Source: Spongisporangium articulatum
GTDB lineage: Bacteria > Actinomycetota > Actinomycetes > Actinomycetales > Kineosporiaceae
Length of the DNA stretch: 64,000 nucleotides
Direction: 5' to 3'
Assembly: GCF_044465595.1 (NCBI RefSeq)
Contig: NZ_JBITLV010000005.1
Location: 124,001-188,000 of the forward strand
In this document: positions 40,708-49,631 of the stretch, piece after piece
How the letters are laid out: each line of letters opens with the position of its first letter
Numbering within the stretch: position 1 is the first letter of the stretch
Notes under the pieces: model-generated
Database searches by the model: none
What the model was told of the DNA's origin: nothing
Seen by the model: only the letters and a program-made list of their open reading frames with translations
Made by a program: the position numbers and the translations under genes

Positions 40708-43700
40708 TTATGTGGTCAGCATGCCCTGGGTGATCTCGGCGAGCGCCAGCAGGTCCCGGATGACGGCCGGCTCCAGGTGCAGCACCAACGCGGGCAGCGG
40801 TTCGACCTCACCGGTCCGGGCCTGGTTCTCGATCGCCCGGGCCGCCCGCGCGATGGTCAGCGCCCCGACGTTGAGAGCGGCCCCGGCCAGGGCGTGCGCG
40901 TGCAGGGCCACCGTCGGGGCGTCCCCGCCGGCCACCGCCGCGGCCACGTCGAGCGCCAGCTGCGGCGCCCGGGCGACGAAGGAGTCGGCGATGTCGCGGA
41001 CCAGGTCCTGCTCCGCGGCCGACGCCCCGCCGAGCAACTCGCTCATCCGCTCGCGGAGCTCGTCGAACAGCTCGTCCGTGGTCACCCCGAGCAGGTTCTC
41101 CTCGATCGTCACGGCACCGTCGGCACCGTCGGCCGGGGCGGCCGGGACGATCTCGGCCGCGGGCCGCGGGCCCGGTACCTCGCGCACCGGCGCCGGCGCG
41201 GGGACGGCGGTCGCCCGCGGTTCGTCGTCCAGGCCCCAGTCGTCCACCACGTCCTCCAGTACGTCGACATCGGTCACGCCGTCGGTATCGGTCCGCCGCT
41301 CGTCCGGCAGCCACCGGGTCAGGGCCTCCTGCAACGCCTGGAACCGGATCGGTTTGGCGATGAAGTCGTTCATCCCGGCCTCCTCGCACCGGCGGCGGTC
41401 CTCCTCCATCGTGGCGGCGGTCATGGCCACGATCGGGGTGTGCCGATTGGGCTGGTTCTTCGACTGGCTGCGCAGCGCCCGGGTGGTGGCGTAGCCGTCG
41501 AGACGCGGCATCTGGCAGTCCATCAGGATCACGTCGAACTGCATCCGGGCCGCCTCGTGCAACGCCTCGAGACCGTCCTCGGCGACGTCCACGTGGTACC
41601 CGAGGCGGCCGAGCATGCCGAGGGCCACCATCCGGTTGATCTCGTTGTCCTCGACCAGCAGGATCCGGACGTCGTCGCGCGGCTCGAGTTCCCGCTTCTG
41701 ATCGACCCGCGGCAGGACGTCGACCGGGACCGGGACCGTCACCCGGGTCAACGCGTCGAAGACGGCCGACGGCTGCACCGGCCGGGTCAACACGGCCGTG
41801 ATGCCGAGCCGCTCGCGGTGGGTCTCGAGCCACTCCTGGCGGTCGGGCTCGGCAACCACGACGAACGGCACGGCACCCAGCCCCTCGACCGTGCGCAACT
41901 GCCGGACCAGCAGCGGCCCGGACTCGTCGGGCGCCTCGCCGGGAGCCGCGCGGCGCGGCGACGGCAGGAACACGATGGCCAGATCGATCGCGCCGAACGC
42001 CGGTCCGGCCCAGGCCAACGCCATCACGGCCTCGTCGGCGCTGGACACCGCGATCGGGCGCATGTTCCAGTCGGCGAGCTGGCGGGAGGTCGCGTCGCGC
42101 CCCTCGGCCGACGGGTCGACGATCAGAACCGTCAGGCTCCGGGAATCCGTTCCCGCGGTGACGATCTCGTCGCTCGGCGGGTCGAAGACCAGGGCGGCGC
42201 TGAACGTGGTGCCCTCGCCCGGGGCACTGGCCACGGTCAGGACCCCGGACATCAGCTCGGCCAGCCGGCGGCAGATCGACAGGCCCAGCCCGGTGCCCCC
42301 GAAGGCCCGGTTGGTGCCCGCGTCCGCCTGGGCGAACGGTTCGAAGATGTGCTCCAGACGGTCGGCGTCGATCCCGATGCCGGAGTCGATCACGTCTAAC
42401 GTGATCGGGAACCGGTTGCCCGGGCCCGCCCGGCCGGGCATCGCCCGCAGCGTGATGCCGCCCTCGGCGGTGAACTTCACGGCGTTGTGCGCGAGGTTCA
42501 GCAGCAGCTGCCGCAGCCGGCCGGGATCGCCGTTGACCACCTGGGGGACGCCCGGATCCACGAGGAGTTCCAGCTCCAGGCCCTTCTCGGACGCCGACTG
42601 GGAGACGAGCGTGAGTACCTCGTCGAGGACCTCGCGCGGCGCGAAGTCGACCTGCTCCAGCTGCATCCGCCCGGCCTCGATCTTGGAGAAGTCGAGGATG
42701 TCGTTGATCACCGACAGCAGCGCCTCGCCGGCCGCCCGCACGCCGGCGACGTACCGCTTCTGCGTCGAGTCGAGCGGGGTGCCGTTCAGCAGATCGGTGA
42801 GGCCGATGACACCGTTCATCGGCGTCCGGATCTCGTGGCTCATGGTGGCCACGAAGTCCGACTTCATCCGCGAGGCGGCGACGGCCTCGTCGCGGGCGGC
42901 GGCCAGCGCCGCCTCGAGGTCCTTGTGCCGGGTGATGTCGTGCCCGACGGCGTAGACCAGGCGCCGGTCGAGGTCGGCGGCCATGGTCCACAACAGCGAG
43001 CGGGCGTTGTCGGGGGCGTCGAGCGGCACGAACCGGTTCTCGACCGCCAGGACCGTGCCGTCCCGGCTCTTGCGGGCGAACTCGGCCGCCACCCGGCCCG
43101 GGTCGTCGAACCGGAAGAACTCGAACCACGAGCGGCCGATCAGTTCACGGGAGCTGCGCTGCAGCAGCGACTCCCAGACCGGGTTGATCTGCACCAACCG
43201 GCCCTCGAAGTCGATGACGGCCATGAACTGCTCGGTCAGCTGGAACAGCTGCTCGACCTGGTCCTGGGCGCTGCGCCGTTCGGTGACGTCGCGCAACAGA
43301 CCGATCAGGCGGCCACCTCGACCGGGCAGCCCGGCGCGGACCTCGAGCTCCAGGATGCGTCGCCGGCCGAGCTCACCGGAGCGCACCTCGATCGATAGCG
43401 GTTCGTCCGTGCGGTCCACCTCGGCCAGCAACTGCCGCAGGTCGACCTCACCGGGGACCTCCAGCCGCGAGACCAGATCGGTACCGGCAAGGGCCTCGGG
43501 AGTCACCCCGAGCAGGGTCTCGCTGGCCCGCGAGGCCAGTCGGACCGTGCCGTCGACCTCCATCCGGAACAGCATGTCCGCGCTGGTGTCGGCGATCTCG
43601 CGCAGCCGCCGGGTGCTCTCCTCGATCCGCCGCGTGGCGCGGTCGCGCTCGCGCCGCTCCCGGTGCCGCAGCCACAGCAGCAGGTTCACGCCCAGGACCA

Positions 43701-44655
43701 CCGCCAGCCCCAGGATCCCGGCCACCAGGTCGAAGAGCCGGGCCGGGCGCATCACGATCGCTTCGGGGATCTCGCTGACCACCTGCCACCGCTGGGCCGG
43801 CGACCCGTTCGTGTCGGCCGCCGAGACGGCCCGGATCATGCCGTCCGGCTCGCCGAGCAGGAGGCGCCCGACCTGGGCCCGACGCGGCAGGCTCGCCGTC
43901 TCCAGCACCCGGTTACCGCCGTCGGCCACCACGCCACCGGTCTGGTCGACGACGGCCAGGTTGACCCGCTGGGCGTGGCCGTACCCGGAGACCAGGCCCT
44001 CGTACCAGGTGAGGTCCTGCTCGACGCTGAGCACCCCGACGGTCCGGTACCCGCTGCGCACCGCCACCGACAAGGCCACCACCGGGGTGCCCGGGGCCGT
44101 CACGCTCTCGAAGACCGGCGAGAGGCCGGCCGTCGCAGGGTGCGCGACGGCCTCCTGGAACCAGCTCACGGTGTGGGCGTCGAAGCCGATCGGCAAGACG
44201 TGGTCGCTGCTCGCCCGGACCGTGCCGTCGACGTCCAGGATCGCCGCCGATTTCACCACCGTGTCGGACAGCAGCATGCCCCGGACGGCGCGGTCCAGGG
44301 TGGCCTGCGCCCCGGCCCGACCGGGGCGCTCCAGGGCCCGCACCAGCGCCGGGTCCTCCCCCAGCCGGCTCAACACCTCGCCGTTCTGGGCGATCTCCTG
44401 ACGCAGGAACACGGAGGCCAGCTCGGCGGTGTCGACCATTTGCTCGTGCGCCTCACGGCGGACCATCTGGTTGTAGGCGAGCGAGACCCCGCCCACGGCC
44501 GCACCCACCGCGACGGTGAACAGCAGCTGGGCGGCGACGAGCCGGCTCCACCGGCCGATCGGGGTGGGGTTCCGGGCAAGGACGCGGGCCACGTCCCCCC
44601 ATCGGCACGCGATCGCCCCCGATGAAGCCGGGCCCCCCGTCGCATCGGGACTCAA
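40708..44655 (-). CDS. Hybrid sensor histidine kinase with dCache-like sensor, PAS, two receivers and HPt
   Basis: The protein has 1315 residues from TTG 44655 (start uncertain). Order: membrane helix (about 40-60); extracellular dCache-like domain (to about 305); second helix; two PAS domains (about 345-580); HisKA with SHEIRTPMNGVIG (about 607); HATPase with HNAVKF and GTGLGLSI; a degenerate receiver (VLIVDPSAEG; about 865-980); a canonical receiver (ILLVEDNEINR, VILMDCQMPRLDGY; about 1000-1120); an acidic/proline linker; and an HPt domain with His in LHAHALAGAALNVGA (about 1252). This is a full ArcB/BarA-like phosphorelay, unusual in actinobacteria. A CheY-like protein is divergent from it. 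Confidence 0.93.
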   Translation of the reverse strand: MSPDATGGPASSGAIACRWGDVARVLARNPTPIGRWSRLVAAQLLFTVAVGAAVGGVSLAYNQMVRREAHEQMVDTAELASVFLRQEIAQNGEVLSRLGEDPALVRALERPGRAGAQATLDRAVRGMLLSDTVVKSAAILDVDGTVRASSDHVLPIGFDAHTVSWFQEAVAHPATAGLSPVFESVTAPGTPVVALSVAVRSGYRTVGVLSVEQDLTWYEGLVSGYGHAQRVNLAVVDQTGGVVADGGNRVLETASLPRRAQVGRLLLGEPDGMIRAVSAADTNGSPAQRWQVVSEIPEAIVMRPARLFDLVAGILGLAVVLGVNLLLWLRHRERRERDRATRRIEESTRRLREIADTSADMLFRMEVDGTVRLASRASETLLGVTPEALAGTDLVSRLEVPGEVDLRQLLAEVDRTDEPLSIEVRSGELGRRRILELEVRAGLPGRGGRLIGLLRDVTERRSAQDQVEQLFQLTEQFMAVIDFEGRLVQINPVWESLLQRSSRELIGRSWFEFFRFDDPGRVAAEFARKSRDGTVLAVENRFVPLDAPDNARSLLWTMAADLDRRLVYAVGHDITRHKDLEAALAAARDEAVAASRMKSDFVATMSHEIRTPMNGVIGLTDLLNGTPLDSTQKRYVAGVRAAGEALLSVINDILDFSKIEAGRMQLEQVDFAPREVLDEVLTLVSQSASEKGLELELLVDPGVPQVVNGDPGRLRQLLLNLAHNAVKFTAEGGITLRAMPGRAGPGNRFPITLDVIDSGIGIDADRLEHIFEPFAQADAGTNRAFGGTGLGLSICRRLAELMSGVLTVASAPGEGTTFSAALVFDPPSDEIVTAGTDSRSLTVLIVDPSAEGRDATSRQLADWNMRPIAVSSADEAVMALAWAGPAFGAIDLAIVFLPSPRRAAPGEAPDESGPLLVRQLRTVEGLGAVPFVVVAEPDRQEWLETHRERLGITAVLTRPVQPSAVFDALTRVTVPVPVDVLPRVDQKRELEPRDDVRILLVEDNEINRMVALGMLGRLGYHVDVAEDGLEALHEAARMQFDVILMDCQMPRLDGYATTRALRSQSKNQPNRHTPIVAMTAATMEEDRRRCEEAGMNDFIAKPIRFQALQEALTRWLPDERRTDTDGVTDVDVLEDVVDDWGLDDEPRATAVPAPAPVREVPGPRPAAEIVPAAPADGADGAVTIEENLLGVTTDELFDELRERMSELLGGASAAEQDLVRDIADSFVARAPQLALDVAAAVAGGDAPTVALHAHALAGAALNVGALTIARAARAIENQARTGEVEPLPALVLHLEPAVIRDLLALAEITQGMLTT

Positions 44656-44724
44656 GTCGGGCGGGGAGCCTGCCGAGAAGCCAGGGTCCGACGGTTGACG
44701 ACGAGGCGAAGGGGGTCAGGCGAC

Positions 44725-45111
44725 ATGACACGTGTTCTGGTCGTGGACGACGATCCCGACATGGTGCGGATCGTGACATTCCGACTGCGCGAGCGGGGGC
44801 ACCGCGTGATCGGGGCCGGTTCCGGCACGGAGGCGCTGGAGATCATGCAGACCAAGGGCGCCCCCGACGTGGTCGTGGCCGACGTCTCCATGCCCGACAT
44901 GGACGGCCTCGAGCTCGCCCGGCGACTGCGCCAGACCGAGGCGCTCCAGAGCATTCCCGTGATCTTCCTCTCGGCCCGGGTCACCCCCGAGGACATCCAA
45001 GCGGGTCACAGCCTCGGCGCCTTGTACCTGACCAAGCCCTTCGTGGCCTCGGCCCTGCTGGCCAAGATCGACGAGGCCACGCGCACCCAGGTCGCCGAGT
45101 CCGCCTGGTAG
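44725..45111 (+). CDS. Stand-alone receiver-domain response regulator
   Basis: The protein has 128 residues from ATG 44725, with GAAGGGGG upstream. It is a single receiver with acidic pair VVDDDPDM, phospho-acceptor Asp in VVADVSMPDMDGLE, Ser/Thr switch in VIFLSARV and Lys in YLTKPFVAS. No output domain follows. It starts 69 bases from the hybrid kinase on the other strand, so phosphotransfer from that kinase's HPt is the obvious hypothesis. Confidence 0.92.
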   Translation: MTRVLVVDDDPDMVRIVTFRLRERGHRVIGAGSGTEALEIMQTKGAPDVVVADVSMPDMDGLELARRLRQTEALQSIPVIFLSARVTPEDIQAGHSLGALYLTKPFVASALLAKIDEATRTQVAESAW

Positions 45112-45123
45112 CCCCTCCCCCGT

Positions 45124-45202
45124 TGATCATGCGCGAACGCAGCAGGCCGGCTTCGTGAGGGCCCTCACCTGGTCGTACGCATGCTGCGTTTGCGCATGAT
45201 CA
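45124..45202. repeat. Long-loop inverted repeat of the TGATCATGCGCAAACGCA family
   Basis: TGATCATGCGCGAACGCAGC with one more base (45124-45144) pairs with 45182-45202 with one mismatch; the loop is 37 bases. It lies between the convergent receiver and VanW genes and is a likely bidirectional terminator. The arm core equals that at 13946 and 37893. Confidence 0.85.
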
Positions 45203-45205
45203 CTG

Positions 45206-46882
45206 TCAGGGTTGGGGGCCGCAGACCACCTTGTCCTCGGCGATGTACGTGGTCTTCCACGTCTGCTTGCGCACGTCGCCGGGGTTCGACACCCGGCGCA
45301 TCGTGCGGGTCACCGTGACGTCGAAGCCCGGGTTGGCGGCCTGCGCCACGCACCCGTCCTTGTCGTCGTAGATCGTCTTGGGCGCCCGCTGGTTCGTGCG
45401 ATCGCCCTTGGTGGCCGTGACCTTCCAGACCTTGGTGCTCCAGAAGCTGACGTTGACCGTGTCCGTCACGTTCGCCTGGATCAGCACCGCGTACTTGGAG
45501 TCGTTGCGCCACTTCATGTCCACCGTCGGGTAGTTCACGGTGGCCTCGCGCCCCTCGGGGTAGCGGGAGATGTAGAACGAGTGCGGCTTGTGGTAGACGT
45601 CCTGCAGGCCGGAGAAGAAGACGTTGTTGAAGATCGTGGTGGCCATCTGCGAGACGCCCCCGCCGTAGTCCTTGATCAACCGGCCCCCGAGGATGGCCGG
45701 CGCCTCGTTGTACCCCTTCTCCGGCGTGCGCTTGCCGAGAACCCCGTTCAGGCTGAAGGTCTCGCCGGGCAGGACCACCGTGCCGTTCACCGTGCGCGCG
45801 GCGATCCGCAGGTTCTCGGTGCGCTTGCTGTCCGCCGTCAGGATCGTCGAGAACGTCGAGATGCGTTCCTTGACCCCCAGCTTGCGCGCCTCGGCGGTGC
45901 TGAGTTCCGGCTCCTCGACGGCGGTTTCGACGCTCGCCTTCCGCTCCGGACCGGTCAGGGCCGGGACGACGGACGCCGACAGCGACTTCGGGTCGATCGT
46001 CACGCCGTTCACGCCGGGGACGACGACGGGCCGGCCGCCCTGGAGCTTGAAGGTCGCGTCCTTCGGGGCGGTACCGATCTCGGGATCCTGCTTCAGGATC
46101 GCGTCACGCAGCACCTCGCCGTCGACCGCGAGCTGCAGGTCGCCCTGCGCGTCGGGCGTCATGGACAGCGCCTTCGTGAAGGCAGCCGGCGCCAGCACCG
46201 TCTCGTGCGAGCCGACGGCCAGCGTCAGGGGGCCCGAGACTGCTTTCTCCGCAACGGTTTCCAGCGCCTGCTCCGCGGTCTCACGGGTGATCTTCGGGGC
46301 CAGCGGCGCGGTCGGCAACGTGACCGGGTGGGCCGGGCCGAGCCAGGAGGAGCGCAGCACCGACGTCGCGTCCGGGGCCAGGCGCAGACCCGGGGCCCCT
46401 TCGACGAGTTTGGCCTTCCCGGCCTTGAACGCGACCCCCGCCTCGGTGGCCGGTTCGAGCACGTCGGCGGCCAGCGGGCGCAGCGCGGTGTCGAGAGCGG
46501 CGAACGGCGCCCGGGGCAGCGCCTCGTGCGCGCGGCCCCCCGTGACGTGCGTGACCACCCGGGCCGGGTTGAGCGAGAAGCCGCTGAACTGCCCGGTGGT
46601 GGCCTCGGCGTCCAGGCCCAGCCCGGACCTGGCCAGGTCGAGACTCTCGGCTGACTCCCCCACCTTCACCGGCAGGGTTCCCCGCAGTTCGCGGTGGGCG
46701 GCGGCGAGCTTGGTCTGGGCCTGCGCCCGGCTGAGGCCGCCGACGTCCAGCCCGGCGACCGTCGTCCCCTTCGGCACCTTGCCTGCGACGGCGAGCGCGG
46801 CCGCCCCGTAGGCGACCACCGCCGTCCCGGCGACCGCCCCCGCGATCAACCACACCCGACGGGGGACAGAAACGCTCGGCAT
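45206..46882 (-). CDS. VanW-family cell-wall protein
   Basis: The protein has 558 residues. A single N-terminal membrane helix (VWLIAGAVAGTAVVAYGAAA) is followed by repeated peptidoglycan-binding-4 regions (VAGLDVGGLSRAQAQTKLAA and a second copy near 190-330). The VanW domain covers about 365-495 with ILPGETFSLN-like PGETFSLNGVLGKRT, GGGVSQMATTIFN and YISRYPEGREATV. A beta tail ends the protein. It is extracytoplasmic. VanW proteins are linked to glycopeptide resistance clusters, but the molecular role is unknown. Confidence 0.92.
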   Translation of the reverse strand: MPSVSVPRRVWLIAGAVAGTAVVAYGAAALAVAGKVPKGTTVAGLDVGGLSRAQAQTKLAAAHRELRGTLPVKVGESAESLDLARSGLGLDAEATTGQFSGFSLNPARVVTHVTGGRAHEALPRAPFAALDTALRPLAADVLEPATEAGVAFKAGKAKLVEGAPGLRLAPDATSVLRSSWLGPAHPVTLPTAPLAPKITRETAEQALETVAEKAVSGPLTLAVGSHETVLAPAAFTKALSMTPDAQGDLQLAVDGEVLRDAILKQDPEIGTAPKDATFKLQGGRPVVVPGVNGVTIDPKSLSASVVPALTGPERKASVETAVEEPELSTAEARKLGVKERISTFSTILTADSKRTENLRIAARTVNGTVVLPGETFSLNGVLGKRTPEKGYNEAPAILGGRLIKDYGGGVSQMATTIFNNVFFSGLQDVYHKPHSFYISRYPEGREATVNYPTVDMKWRNDSKYAVLIQANVTDTVNVSFWSTKVWKVTATKGDRTNQRAPKTIYDDKDGCVAQAANPGFDVTVTRTMRRVSNPGDVRKQTWKTTYIAEDKVVCGPQP

Positions 46883-46889
46883 GAGCCGA

Positions 46890-46895
46890 ATCCTA
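46890..46895 (-). promoter_or_regulatory. -10 hexamer TAGGAT, probable leaderless start of the VanW gene
   Basis: On the minus strand TAGGAT is followed by seven bases (TCGGCTC) and ATG 46882, without Shine-Dalgarno sequence. Confidence 0.55.
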
Positions 46896-46927
46896 AGAGG
46901 TGGTTATGAGAGGGGCCTGAGGCCGCT

Positions 46928-47455
46928 CTACTCGAGGCGCAGGTAGTCGCCCCGGTGATAGACCAGCGCGCCGGGCGCCGGGTCGTACTCGTGCACGCCG
47001 ACCACCTCCCCCACCACGATGCTGTGGTCGCCCGCCGGGTGCACCGCCCAGGTCCGGCACTCGAGCGTGGCCAGCGAGGCGTCGAGCAGCGCGGTGCCGG
47101 TGACCGGGCCGCGGTGGAACGGCACCCGGTCGAGCTGCCCGTGCAGCGGCCGTCCACGGGTGGCCAGCCAGGCGGCGGTCGCCCGGGCCGTGCCGTCGAG
47201 CACGCTGACCCCCCAGAACCCGGCGGCCAGCACGGCGTCGTGGAAGCGGGCCTCGGTCTCGACGCTGACCAGGCAGAGCACGGGCTCGAGCGAGACCGAC
47301 GTGAACGTGTTCACGGTCATCGCGTGATCCTGCTCGCCGGCGCGGGTGGTGATCACGCAGATACCGGTGGCGAACCGGCCGACGGCCCGGCGATAGGCAC
47401 CGACCTCGACACCGACCTCCGCACCGGCCCCGACCTCGACTCCGTCCTCAGGCAC
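46928..47455 (-). CDS. Flavin reductase-like FMN-binding protein
   Basis: The protein has 175 residues. It has the HpaC/NTAB-type flavin reductase core: RFATGICVITTRAG, VNTFTSVSLEPVLCLVSVE, WGVSVLD, TWAVHPAGDHSIVVGEVVGV and the final YHRGDYLRLE. Such proteins reduce FMN/FAD for a monooxygenase or bind flavin directly. No monooxygenase gene is adjacent. The first 20 residues are an acidic Gly/Val repeat. Probable leaderless start within the end of the FtsH-like gene. Confidence 0.9.
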   Translation of the reverse strand: MPEDGVEVGAGAEVGVEVGAYRRAVGRFATGICVITTRAGEQDHAMTVNTFTSVSLEPVLCLVSVETEARFHDAVLAAGFWGVSVLDGTARATAAWLATRGRPLHGQLDRVPFHRGPVTGTALLDASLATLECRTWAVHPAGDHSIVVGEVVGVHEYDPAPGALVYHRGDYLRLE

Positions 47456-47461
47456 GGCGCC

Positions 47462-47467
47462 AGACTA
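47462..47467 (-). promoter_or_regulatory. -10 hexamer TAGTCT, probable leaderless start of the flavin reductase gene
   Basis: On the minus strand TAGTCT is followed by six bases and GTG 47455. It overlaps the stop codon of the FtsH-like gene. Confidence 0.45.
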
Positions 47468-49351
47468 AGCGGAGGCCGAGTCCGCCGCCGCGTCAGGGCG
47501 GCCGCCCGCGTCGAGCAGGACCCGCTCGATCTCGCGGCCGATCAGCTCGTGCCGCTCCAGCAGCGCGTCGCGCAGGGCTTCGACGAGGTGCCGGTTGGTC
47601 GCCAGCAGCGTGCGCACCTGGGCCTTCTGCCGGCCCAGCAACGCCTCGACCTGGGCCCGCGCGTCCTGGTCGCCGAGCACCCGGGACACGATGTCGCCGC
47701 CCAGCGCACCGGCCGACCCCGCCGCGAACGACACGAGCGAGTCGTCCATCCCGGCCGAGCCGACCATCTGCGCGGCCACCCCGGTCGCGTAGGCCAGGTC
47801 GGAGGCCGGTCCGGTCGACACGTCGCCGAAGAACAGCTCCTCGGCCACCTGGCCGCCGAAGGCGATCTGGATCATGCCCTCCAGCTCGGACCGCGAGCGG
47901 GTGTAGACGTCCTCCCGGTCGCCGTGCGCCAACAGGCCGAGCGACCCGGCCCGCTTCACGATGGTCAGGATCTCCAGCCGGCGCTGCGGGGCGACCAGCC
48001 AGGCGGTGACCGCGTGACCGGCCTCGTGGGTGGCGATCAACCGCTCCTCGTGCGCCGTGTAGCCCACGGGATGCCCCAGGCCGACCTCGACCACGAGCCG
48101 CGCCTGCTCGACGTCGGCCCACGACATCCCCCGCGCCTGCCGCCGGACGGCGTTCACCAGCGCCTCGTCCAGCAGGTGCTCGATCATCACGGGCGAGTAC
48201 CCCTGCGTGACGCCCGCGAGGGCGTCGCGGTGCTCGACGTCGTCCAGCACCCGCTCGTGCGCCTTGCGCTCGAGGAAGAAGTCGATCAGCTCGCGCCGGG
48301 CCGCCTTGTCGGGCAGCTCGAAGCCGAGGCGCCGGTCGAACCGGCCGGGGCGCAGCAGGGCCGGGTCGAGCGCTTCGGCGCGGTTGGTCGCGGCGATCAC
48401 CAGGACGTCGGGGCTCACCGGGCGCGGTTTCGGGATCCGCCGGTTCGCGGGCAGCACCGTGTTGACGGTCTCGACCGCCCAGCCGCGCAGGCGTTCGCCC
48501 AGGGTGGGGGTGTCGAACGACTGCATCTGCACGAGCAGCTCGTTCACCACGCCACCGACGCCCTCGGTGCTCACCGCGTTCTGGACGACCGGCCGGGACG
48601 CCGCGCTCGTCGTCCCGGCACTGAGCCCTTCGAGCCCGCCGCAGGCGAGGGTCGTCGGAGTGCTGGCGAACGCCGGACCGCCCATCCCGCCGCGGGTGGT
48701 GGCGATCGCGTCGATCTCCTCGATGAAGGCGATCGCACCACCCTCCGCACGAGCCGCCTTGCGCAGGGCGTTGAAGTACGAACGGATCTTGCGCGCGGTC
48801 GCGCCGTAGTACATCGACTGGAACGACGTGGCGCTGACGAACAGGAACGGGACGCCCGCCTCCGCCGCCATCGCCTTGGCCATGTACGTCTTGCCGGTGC
48901 CGGGCGGGCCCTCGAACAACAGGCCGCGGCGGGGGCGGCCGCCCATCTCGTGCCGGAACGTGCGACCGGCCAGGAACAGGTCGATCGTGCGGCGGACCTC
49001 GTCGGTGACCGGGCCGAGGCCCTTCACGTCGTCGAGCGTCACGTCGAGCTGCTCGGGGCGGAACGTCAGGTGCGGCGAGCGGCCGGCGAACCAGCTGGTG
49101 CCGAGCAGCACGACCAGCATCACGCCGAAGAAGATGCCGGTCATCAGGTACAGCGGGTCGACGTACGGCAGCTGGGGTCGCGGCAGCGGCAGCCCTTGGG
49201 CGACCCGGTACCAGAGGTAGGCGTTGACCAGCAGGCCGAACAACGCGATGCGGCGCAGCCGGGCCTGGCGGCGGACCTCGCGGGCCTCCGCCACGGTGCG
49301 GACCCTCAGCGGGCCACCGGCGCCGGTGGGCAGGGCGACGTCGTTGAGCAT
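47465..49351 (-). CDS. Divergent FtsH-like membrane AAA+ metalloprotease
   Basis: The protein has 628 residues from ATG 49351 (longer start possible). Two N-terminal membrane helices (LFGLLVNAYLWYRVAQG, LMTGIFFGVMLVVLLGTS) lie with only a very short external loop. AAA+ domain: Walker A GPPGTGKTYMAKAMAAEAG, pore loop FQSMYYG, Walker B-like AIAFIEEIDAI with Glu instead of the usual first Asp, and the second region of homology NRAEALDPALLRPGRFDRRL. About 60 extra residues interrupt the domain after Walker B. The M41 protease has HEAGH and the third ligand in DVSTGPASDL. It probably degrades membrane proteins; it is not the housekeeping FtsH. Confidence 0.88.
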   Translation of the reverse strand: MLNDVALPTGAGGPLRVRTVAEAREVRRQARLRRIALFGLLVNAYLWYRVAQGLPLPRPQLPYVDPLYLMTGIFFGVMLVVLLGTSWFAGRSPHLTFRPEQLDVTLDDVKGLGPVTDEVRRTIDLFLAGRTFRHEMGGRPRRGLLFEGPPGTGKTYMAKAMAAEAGVPFLFVSATSFQSMYYGATARKIRSYFNALRKAARAEGGAIAFIEEIDAIATTRGGMGGPAFASTPTTLACGGLEGLSAGTTSAASRPVVQNAVSTEGVGGVVNELLVQMQSFDTPTLGERLRGWAVETVNTVLPANRRIPKPRPVSPDVLVIAATNRAEALDPALLRPGRFDRRLGFELPDKAARRELIDFFLERKAHERVLDDVEHRDALAGVTQGYSPVMIEHLLDEALVNAVRRQARGMSWADVEQARLVVEVGLGHPVGYTAHEERLIATHEAGHAVTAWLVAPQRRLEILTIVKRAGSLGLLAHGDREDVYTRSRSELEGMIQIAFGGQVAEELFFGDVSTGPASDLAYATGVAAQMVGSAGMDDSLVSFAAGSAGALGGDIVSRVLGDQDARAQVEALLGRQKAQVRTLLATNRHLVEALRDALLERHELIGREIERVLLDAGGRPDAAADSASA

Positions 49352-49516
49352 GGCGTCCACGCGGAAGTCTGGCTGCACCCGACCAGCACACCTCTCGCGG
49401 CTGAGCTGTGTTTCCCCGTCACGCTCCGTCCACCCCGTCGGCGGCACCCACTTGGACGTGCCTCTGACGAGGAGTTGCACGTCGTGACTCTGAGTCGTCG
49501 GGGCTTCCTTTCGATC

Positions 49517-49567
49517 GTCGACGAGGCGATCTCAGGTGCCATTTCCAGCTGAGATCGCCTCGTCGAC
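49517..49567. repeat. Perfect 19-base palindrome upstream of the AbiEi-like gene
   Basis: GTCGACGAGGCGATCTCAG (49517-49535) and its complement (49549-49567) flank a 13-base loop GTGCCATTTCCAG. A degenerate copy of the whole element, including the loop, lies at 50629-50674 on the other side of the following gene. Confidence 0.85.
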
Positions 49568-49631
49568 GAACGAAGGCGGGTTATCCACAGGCACATCAGA
49601 GGGACGCCCTGGATGGCGCAAGGATTTCCCC

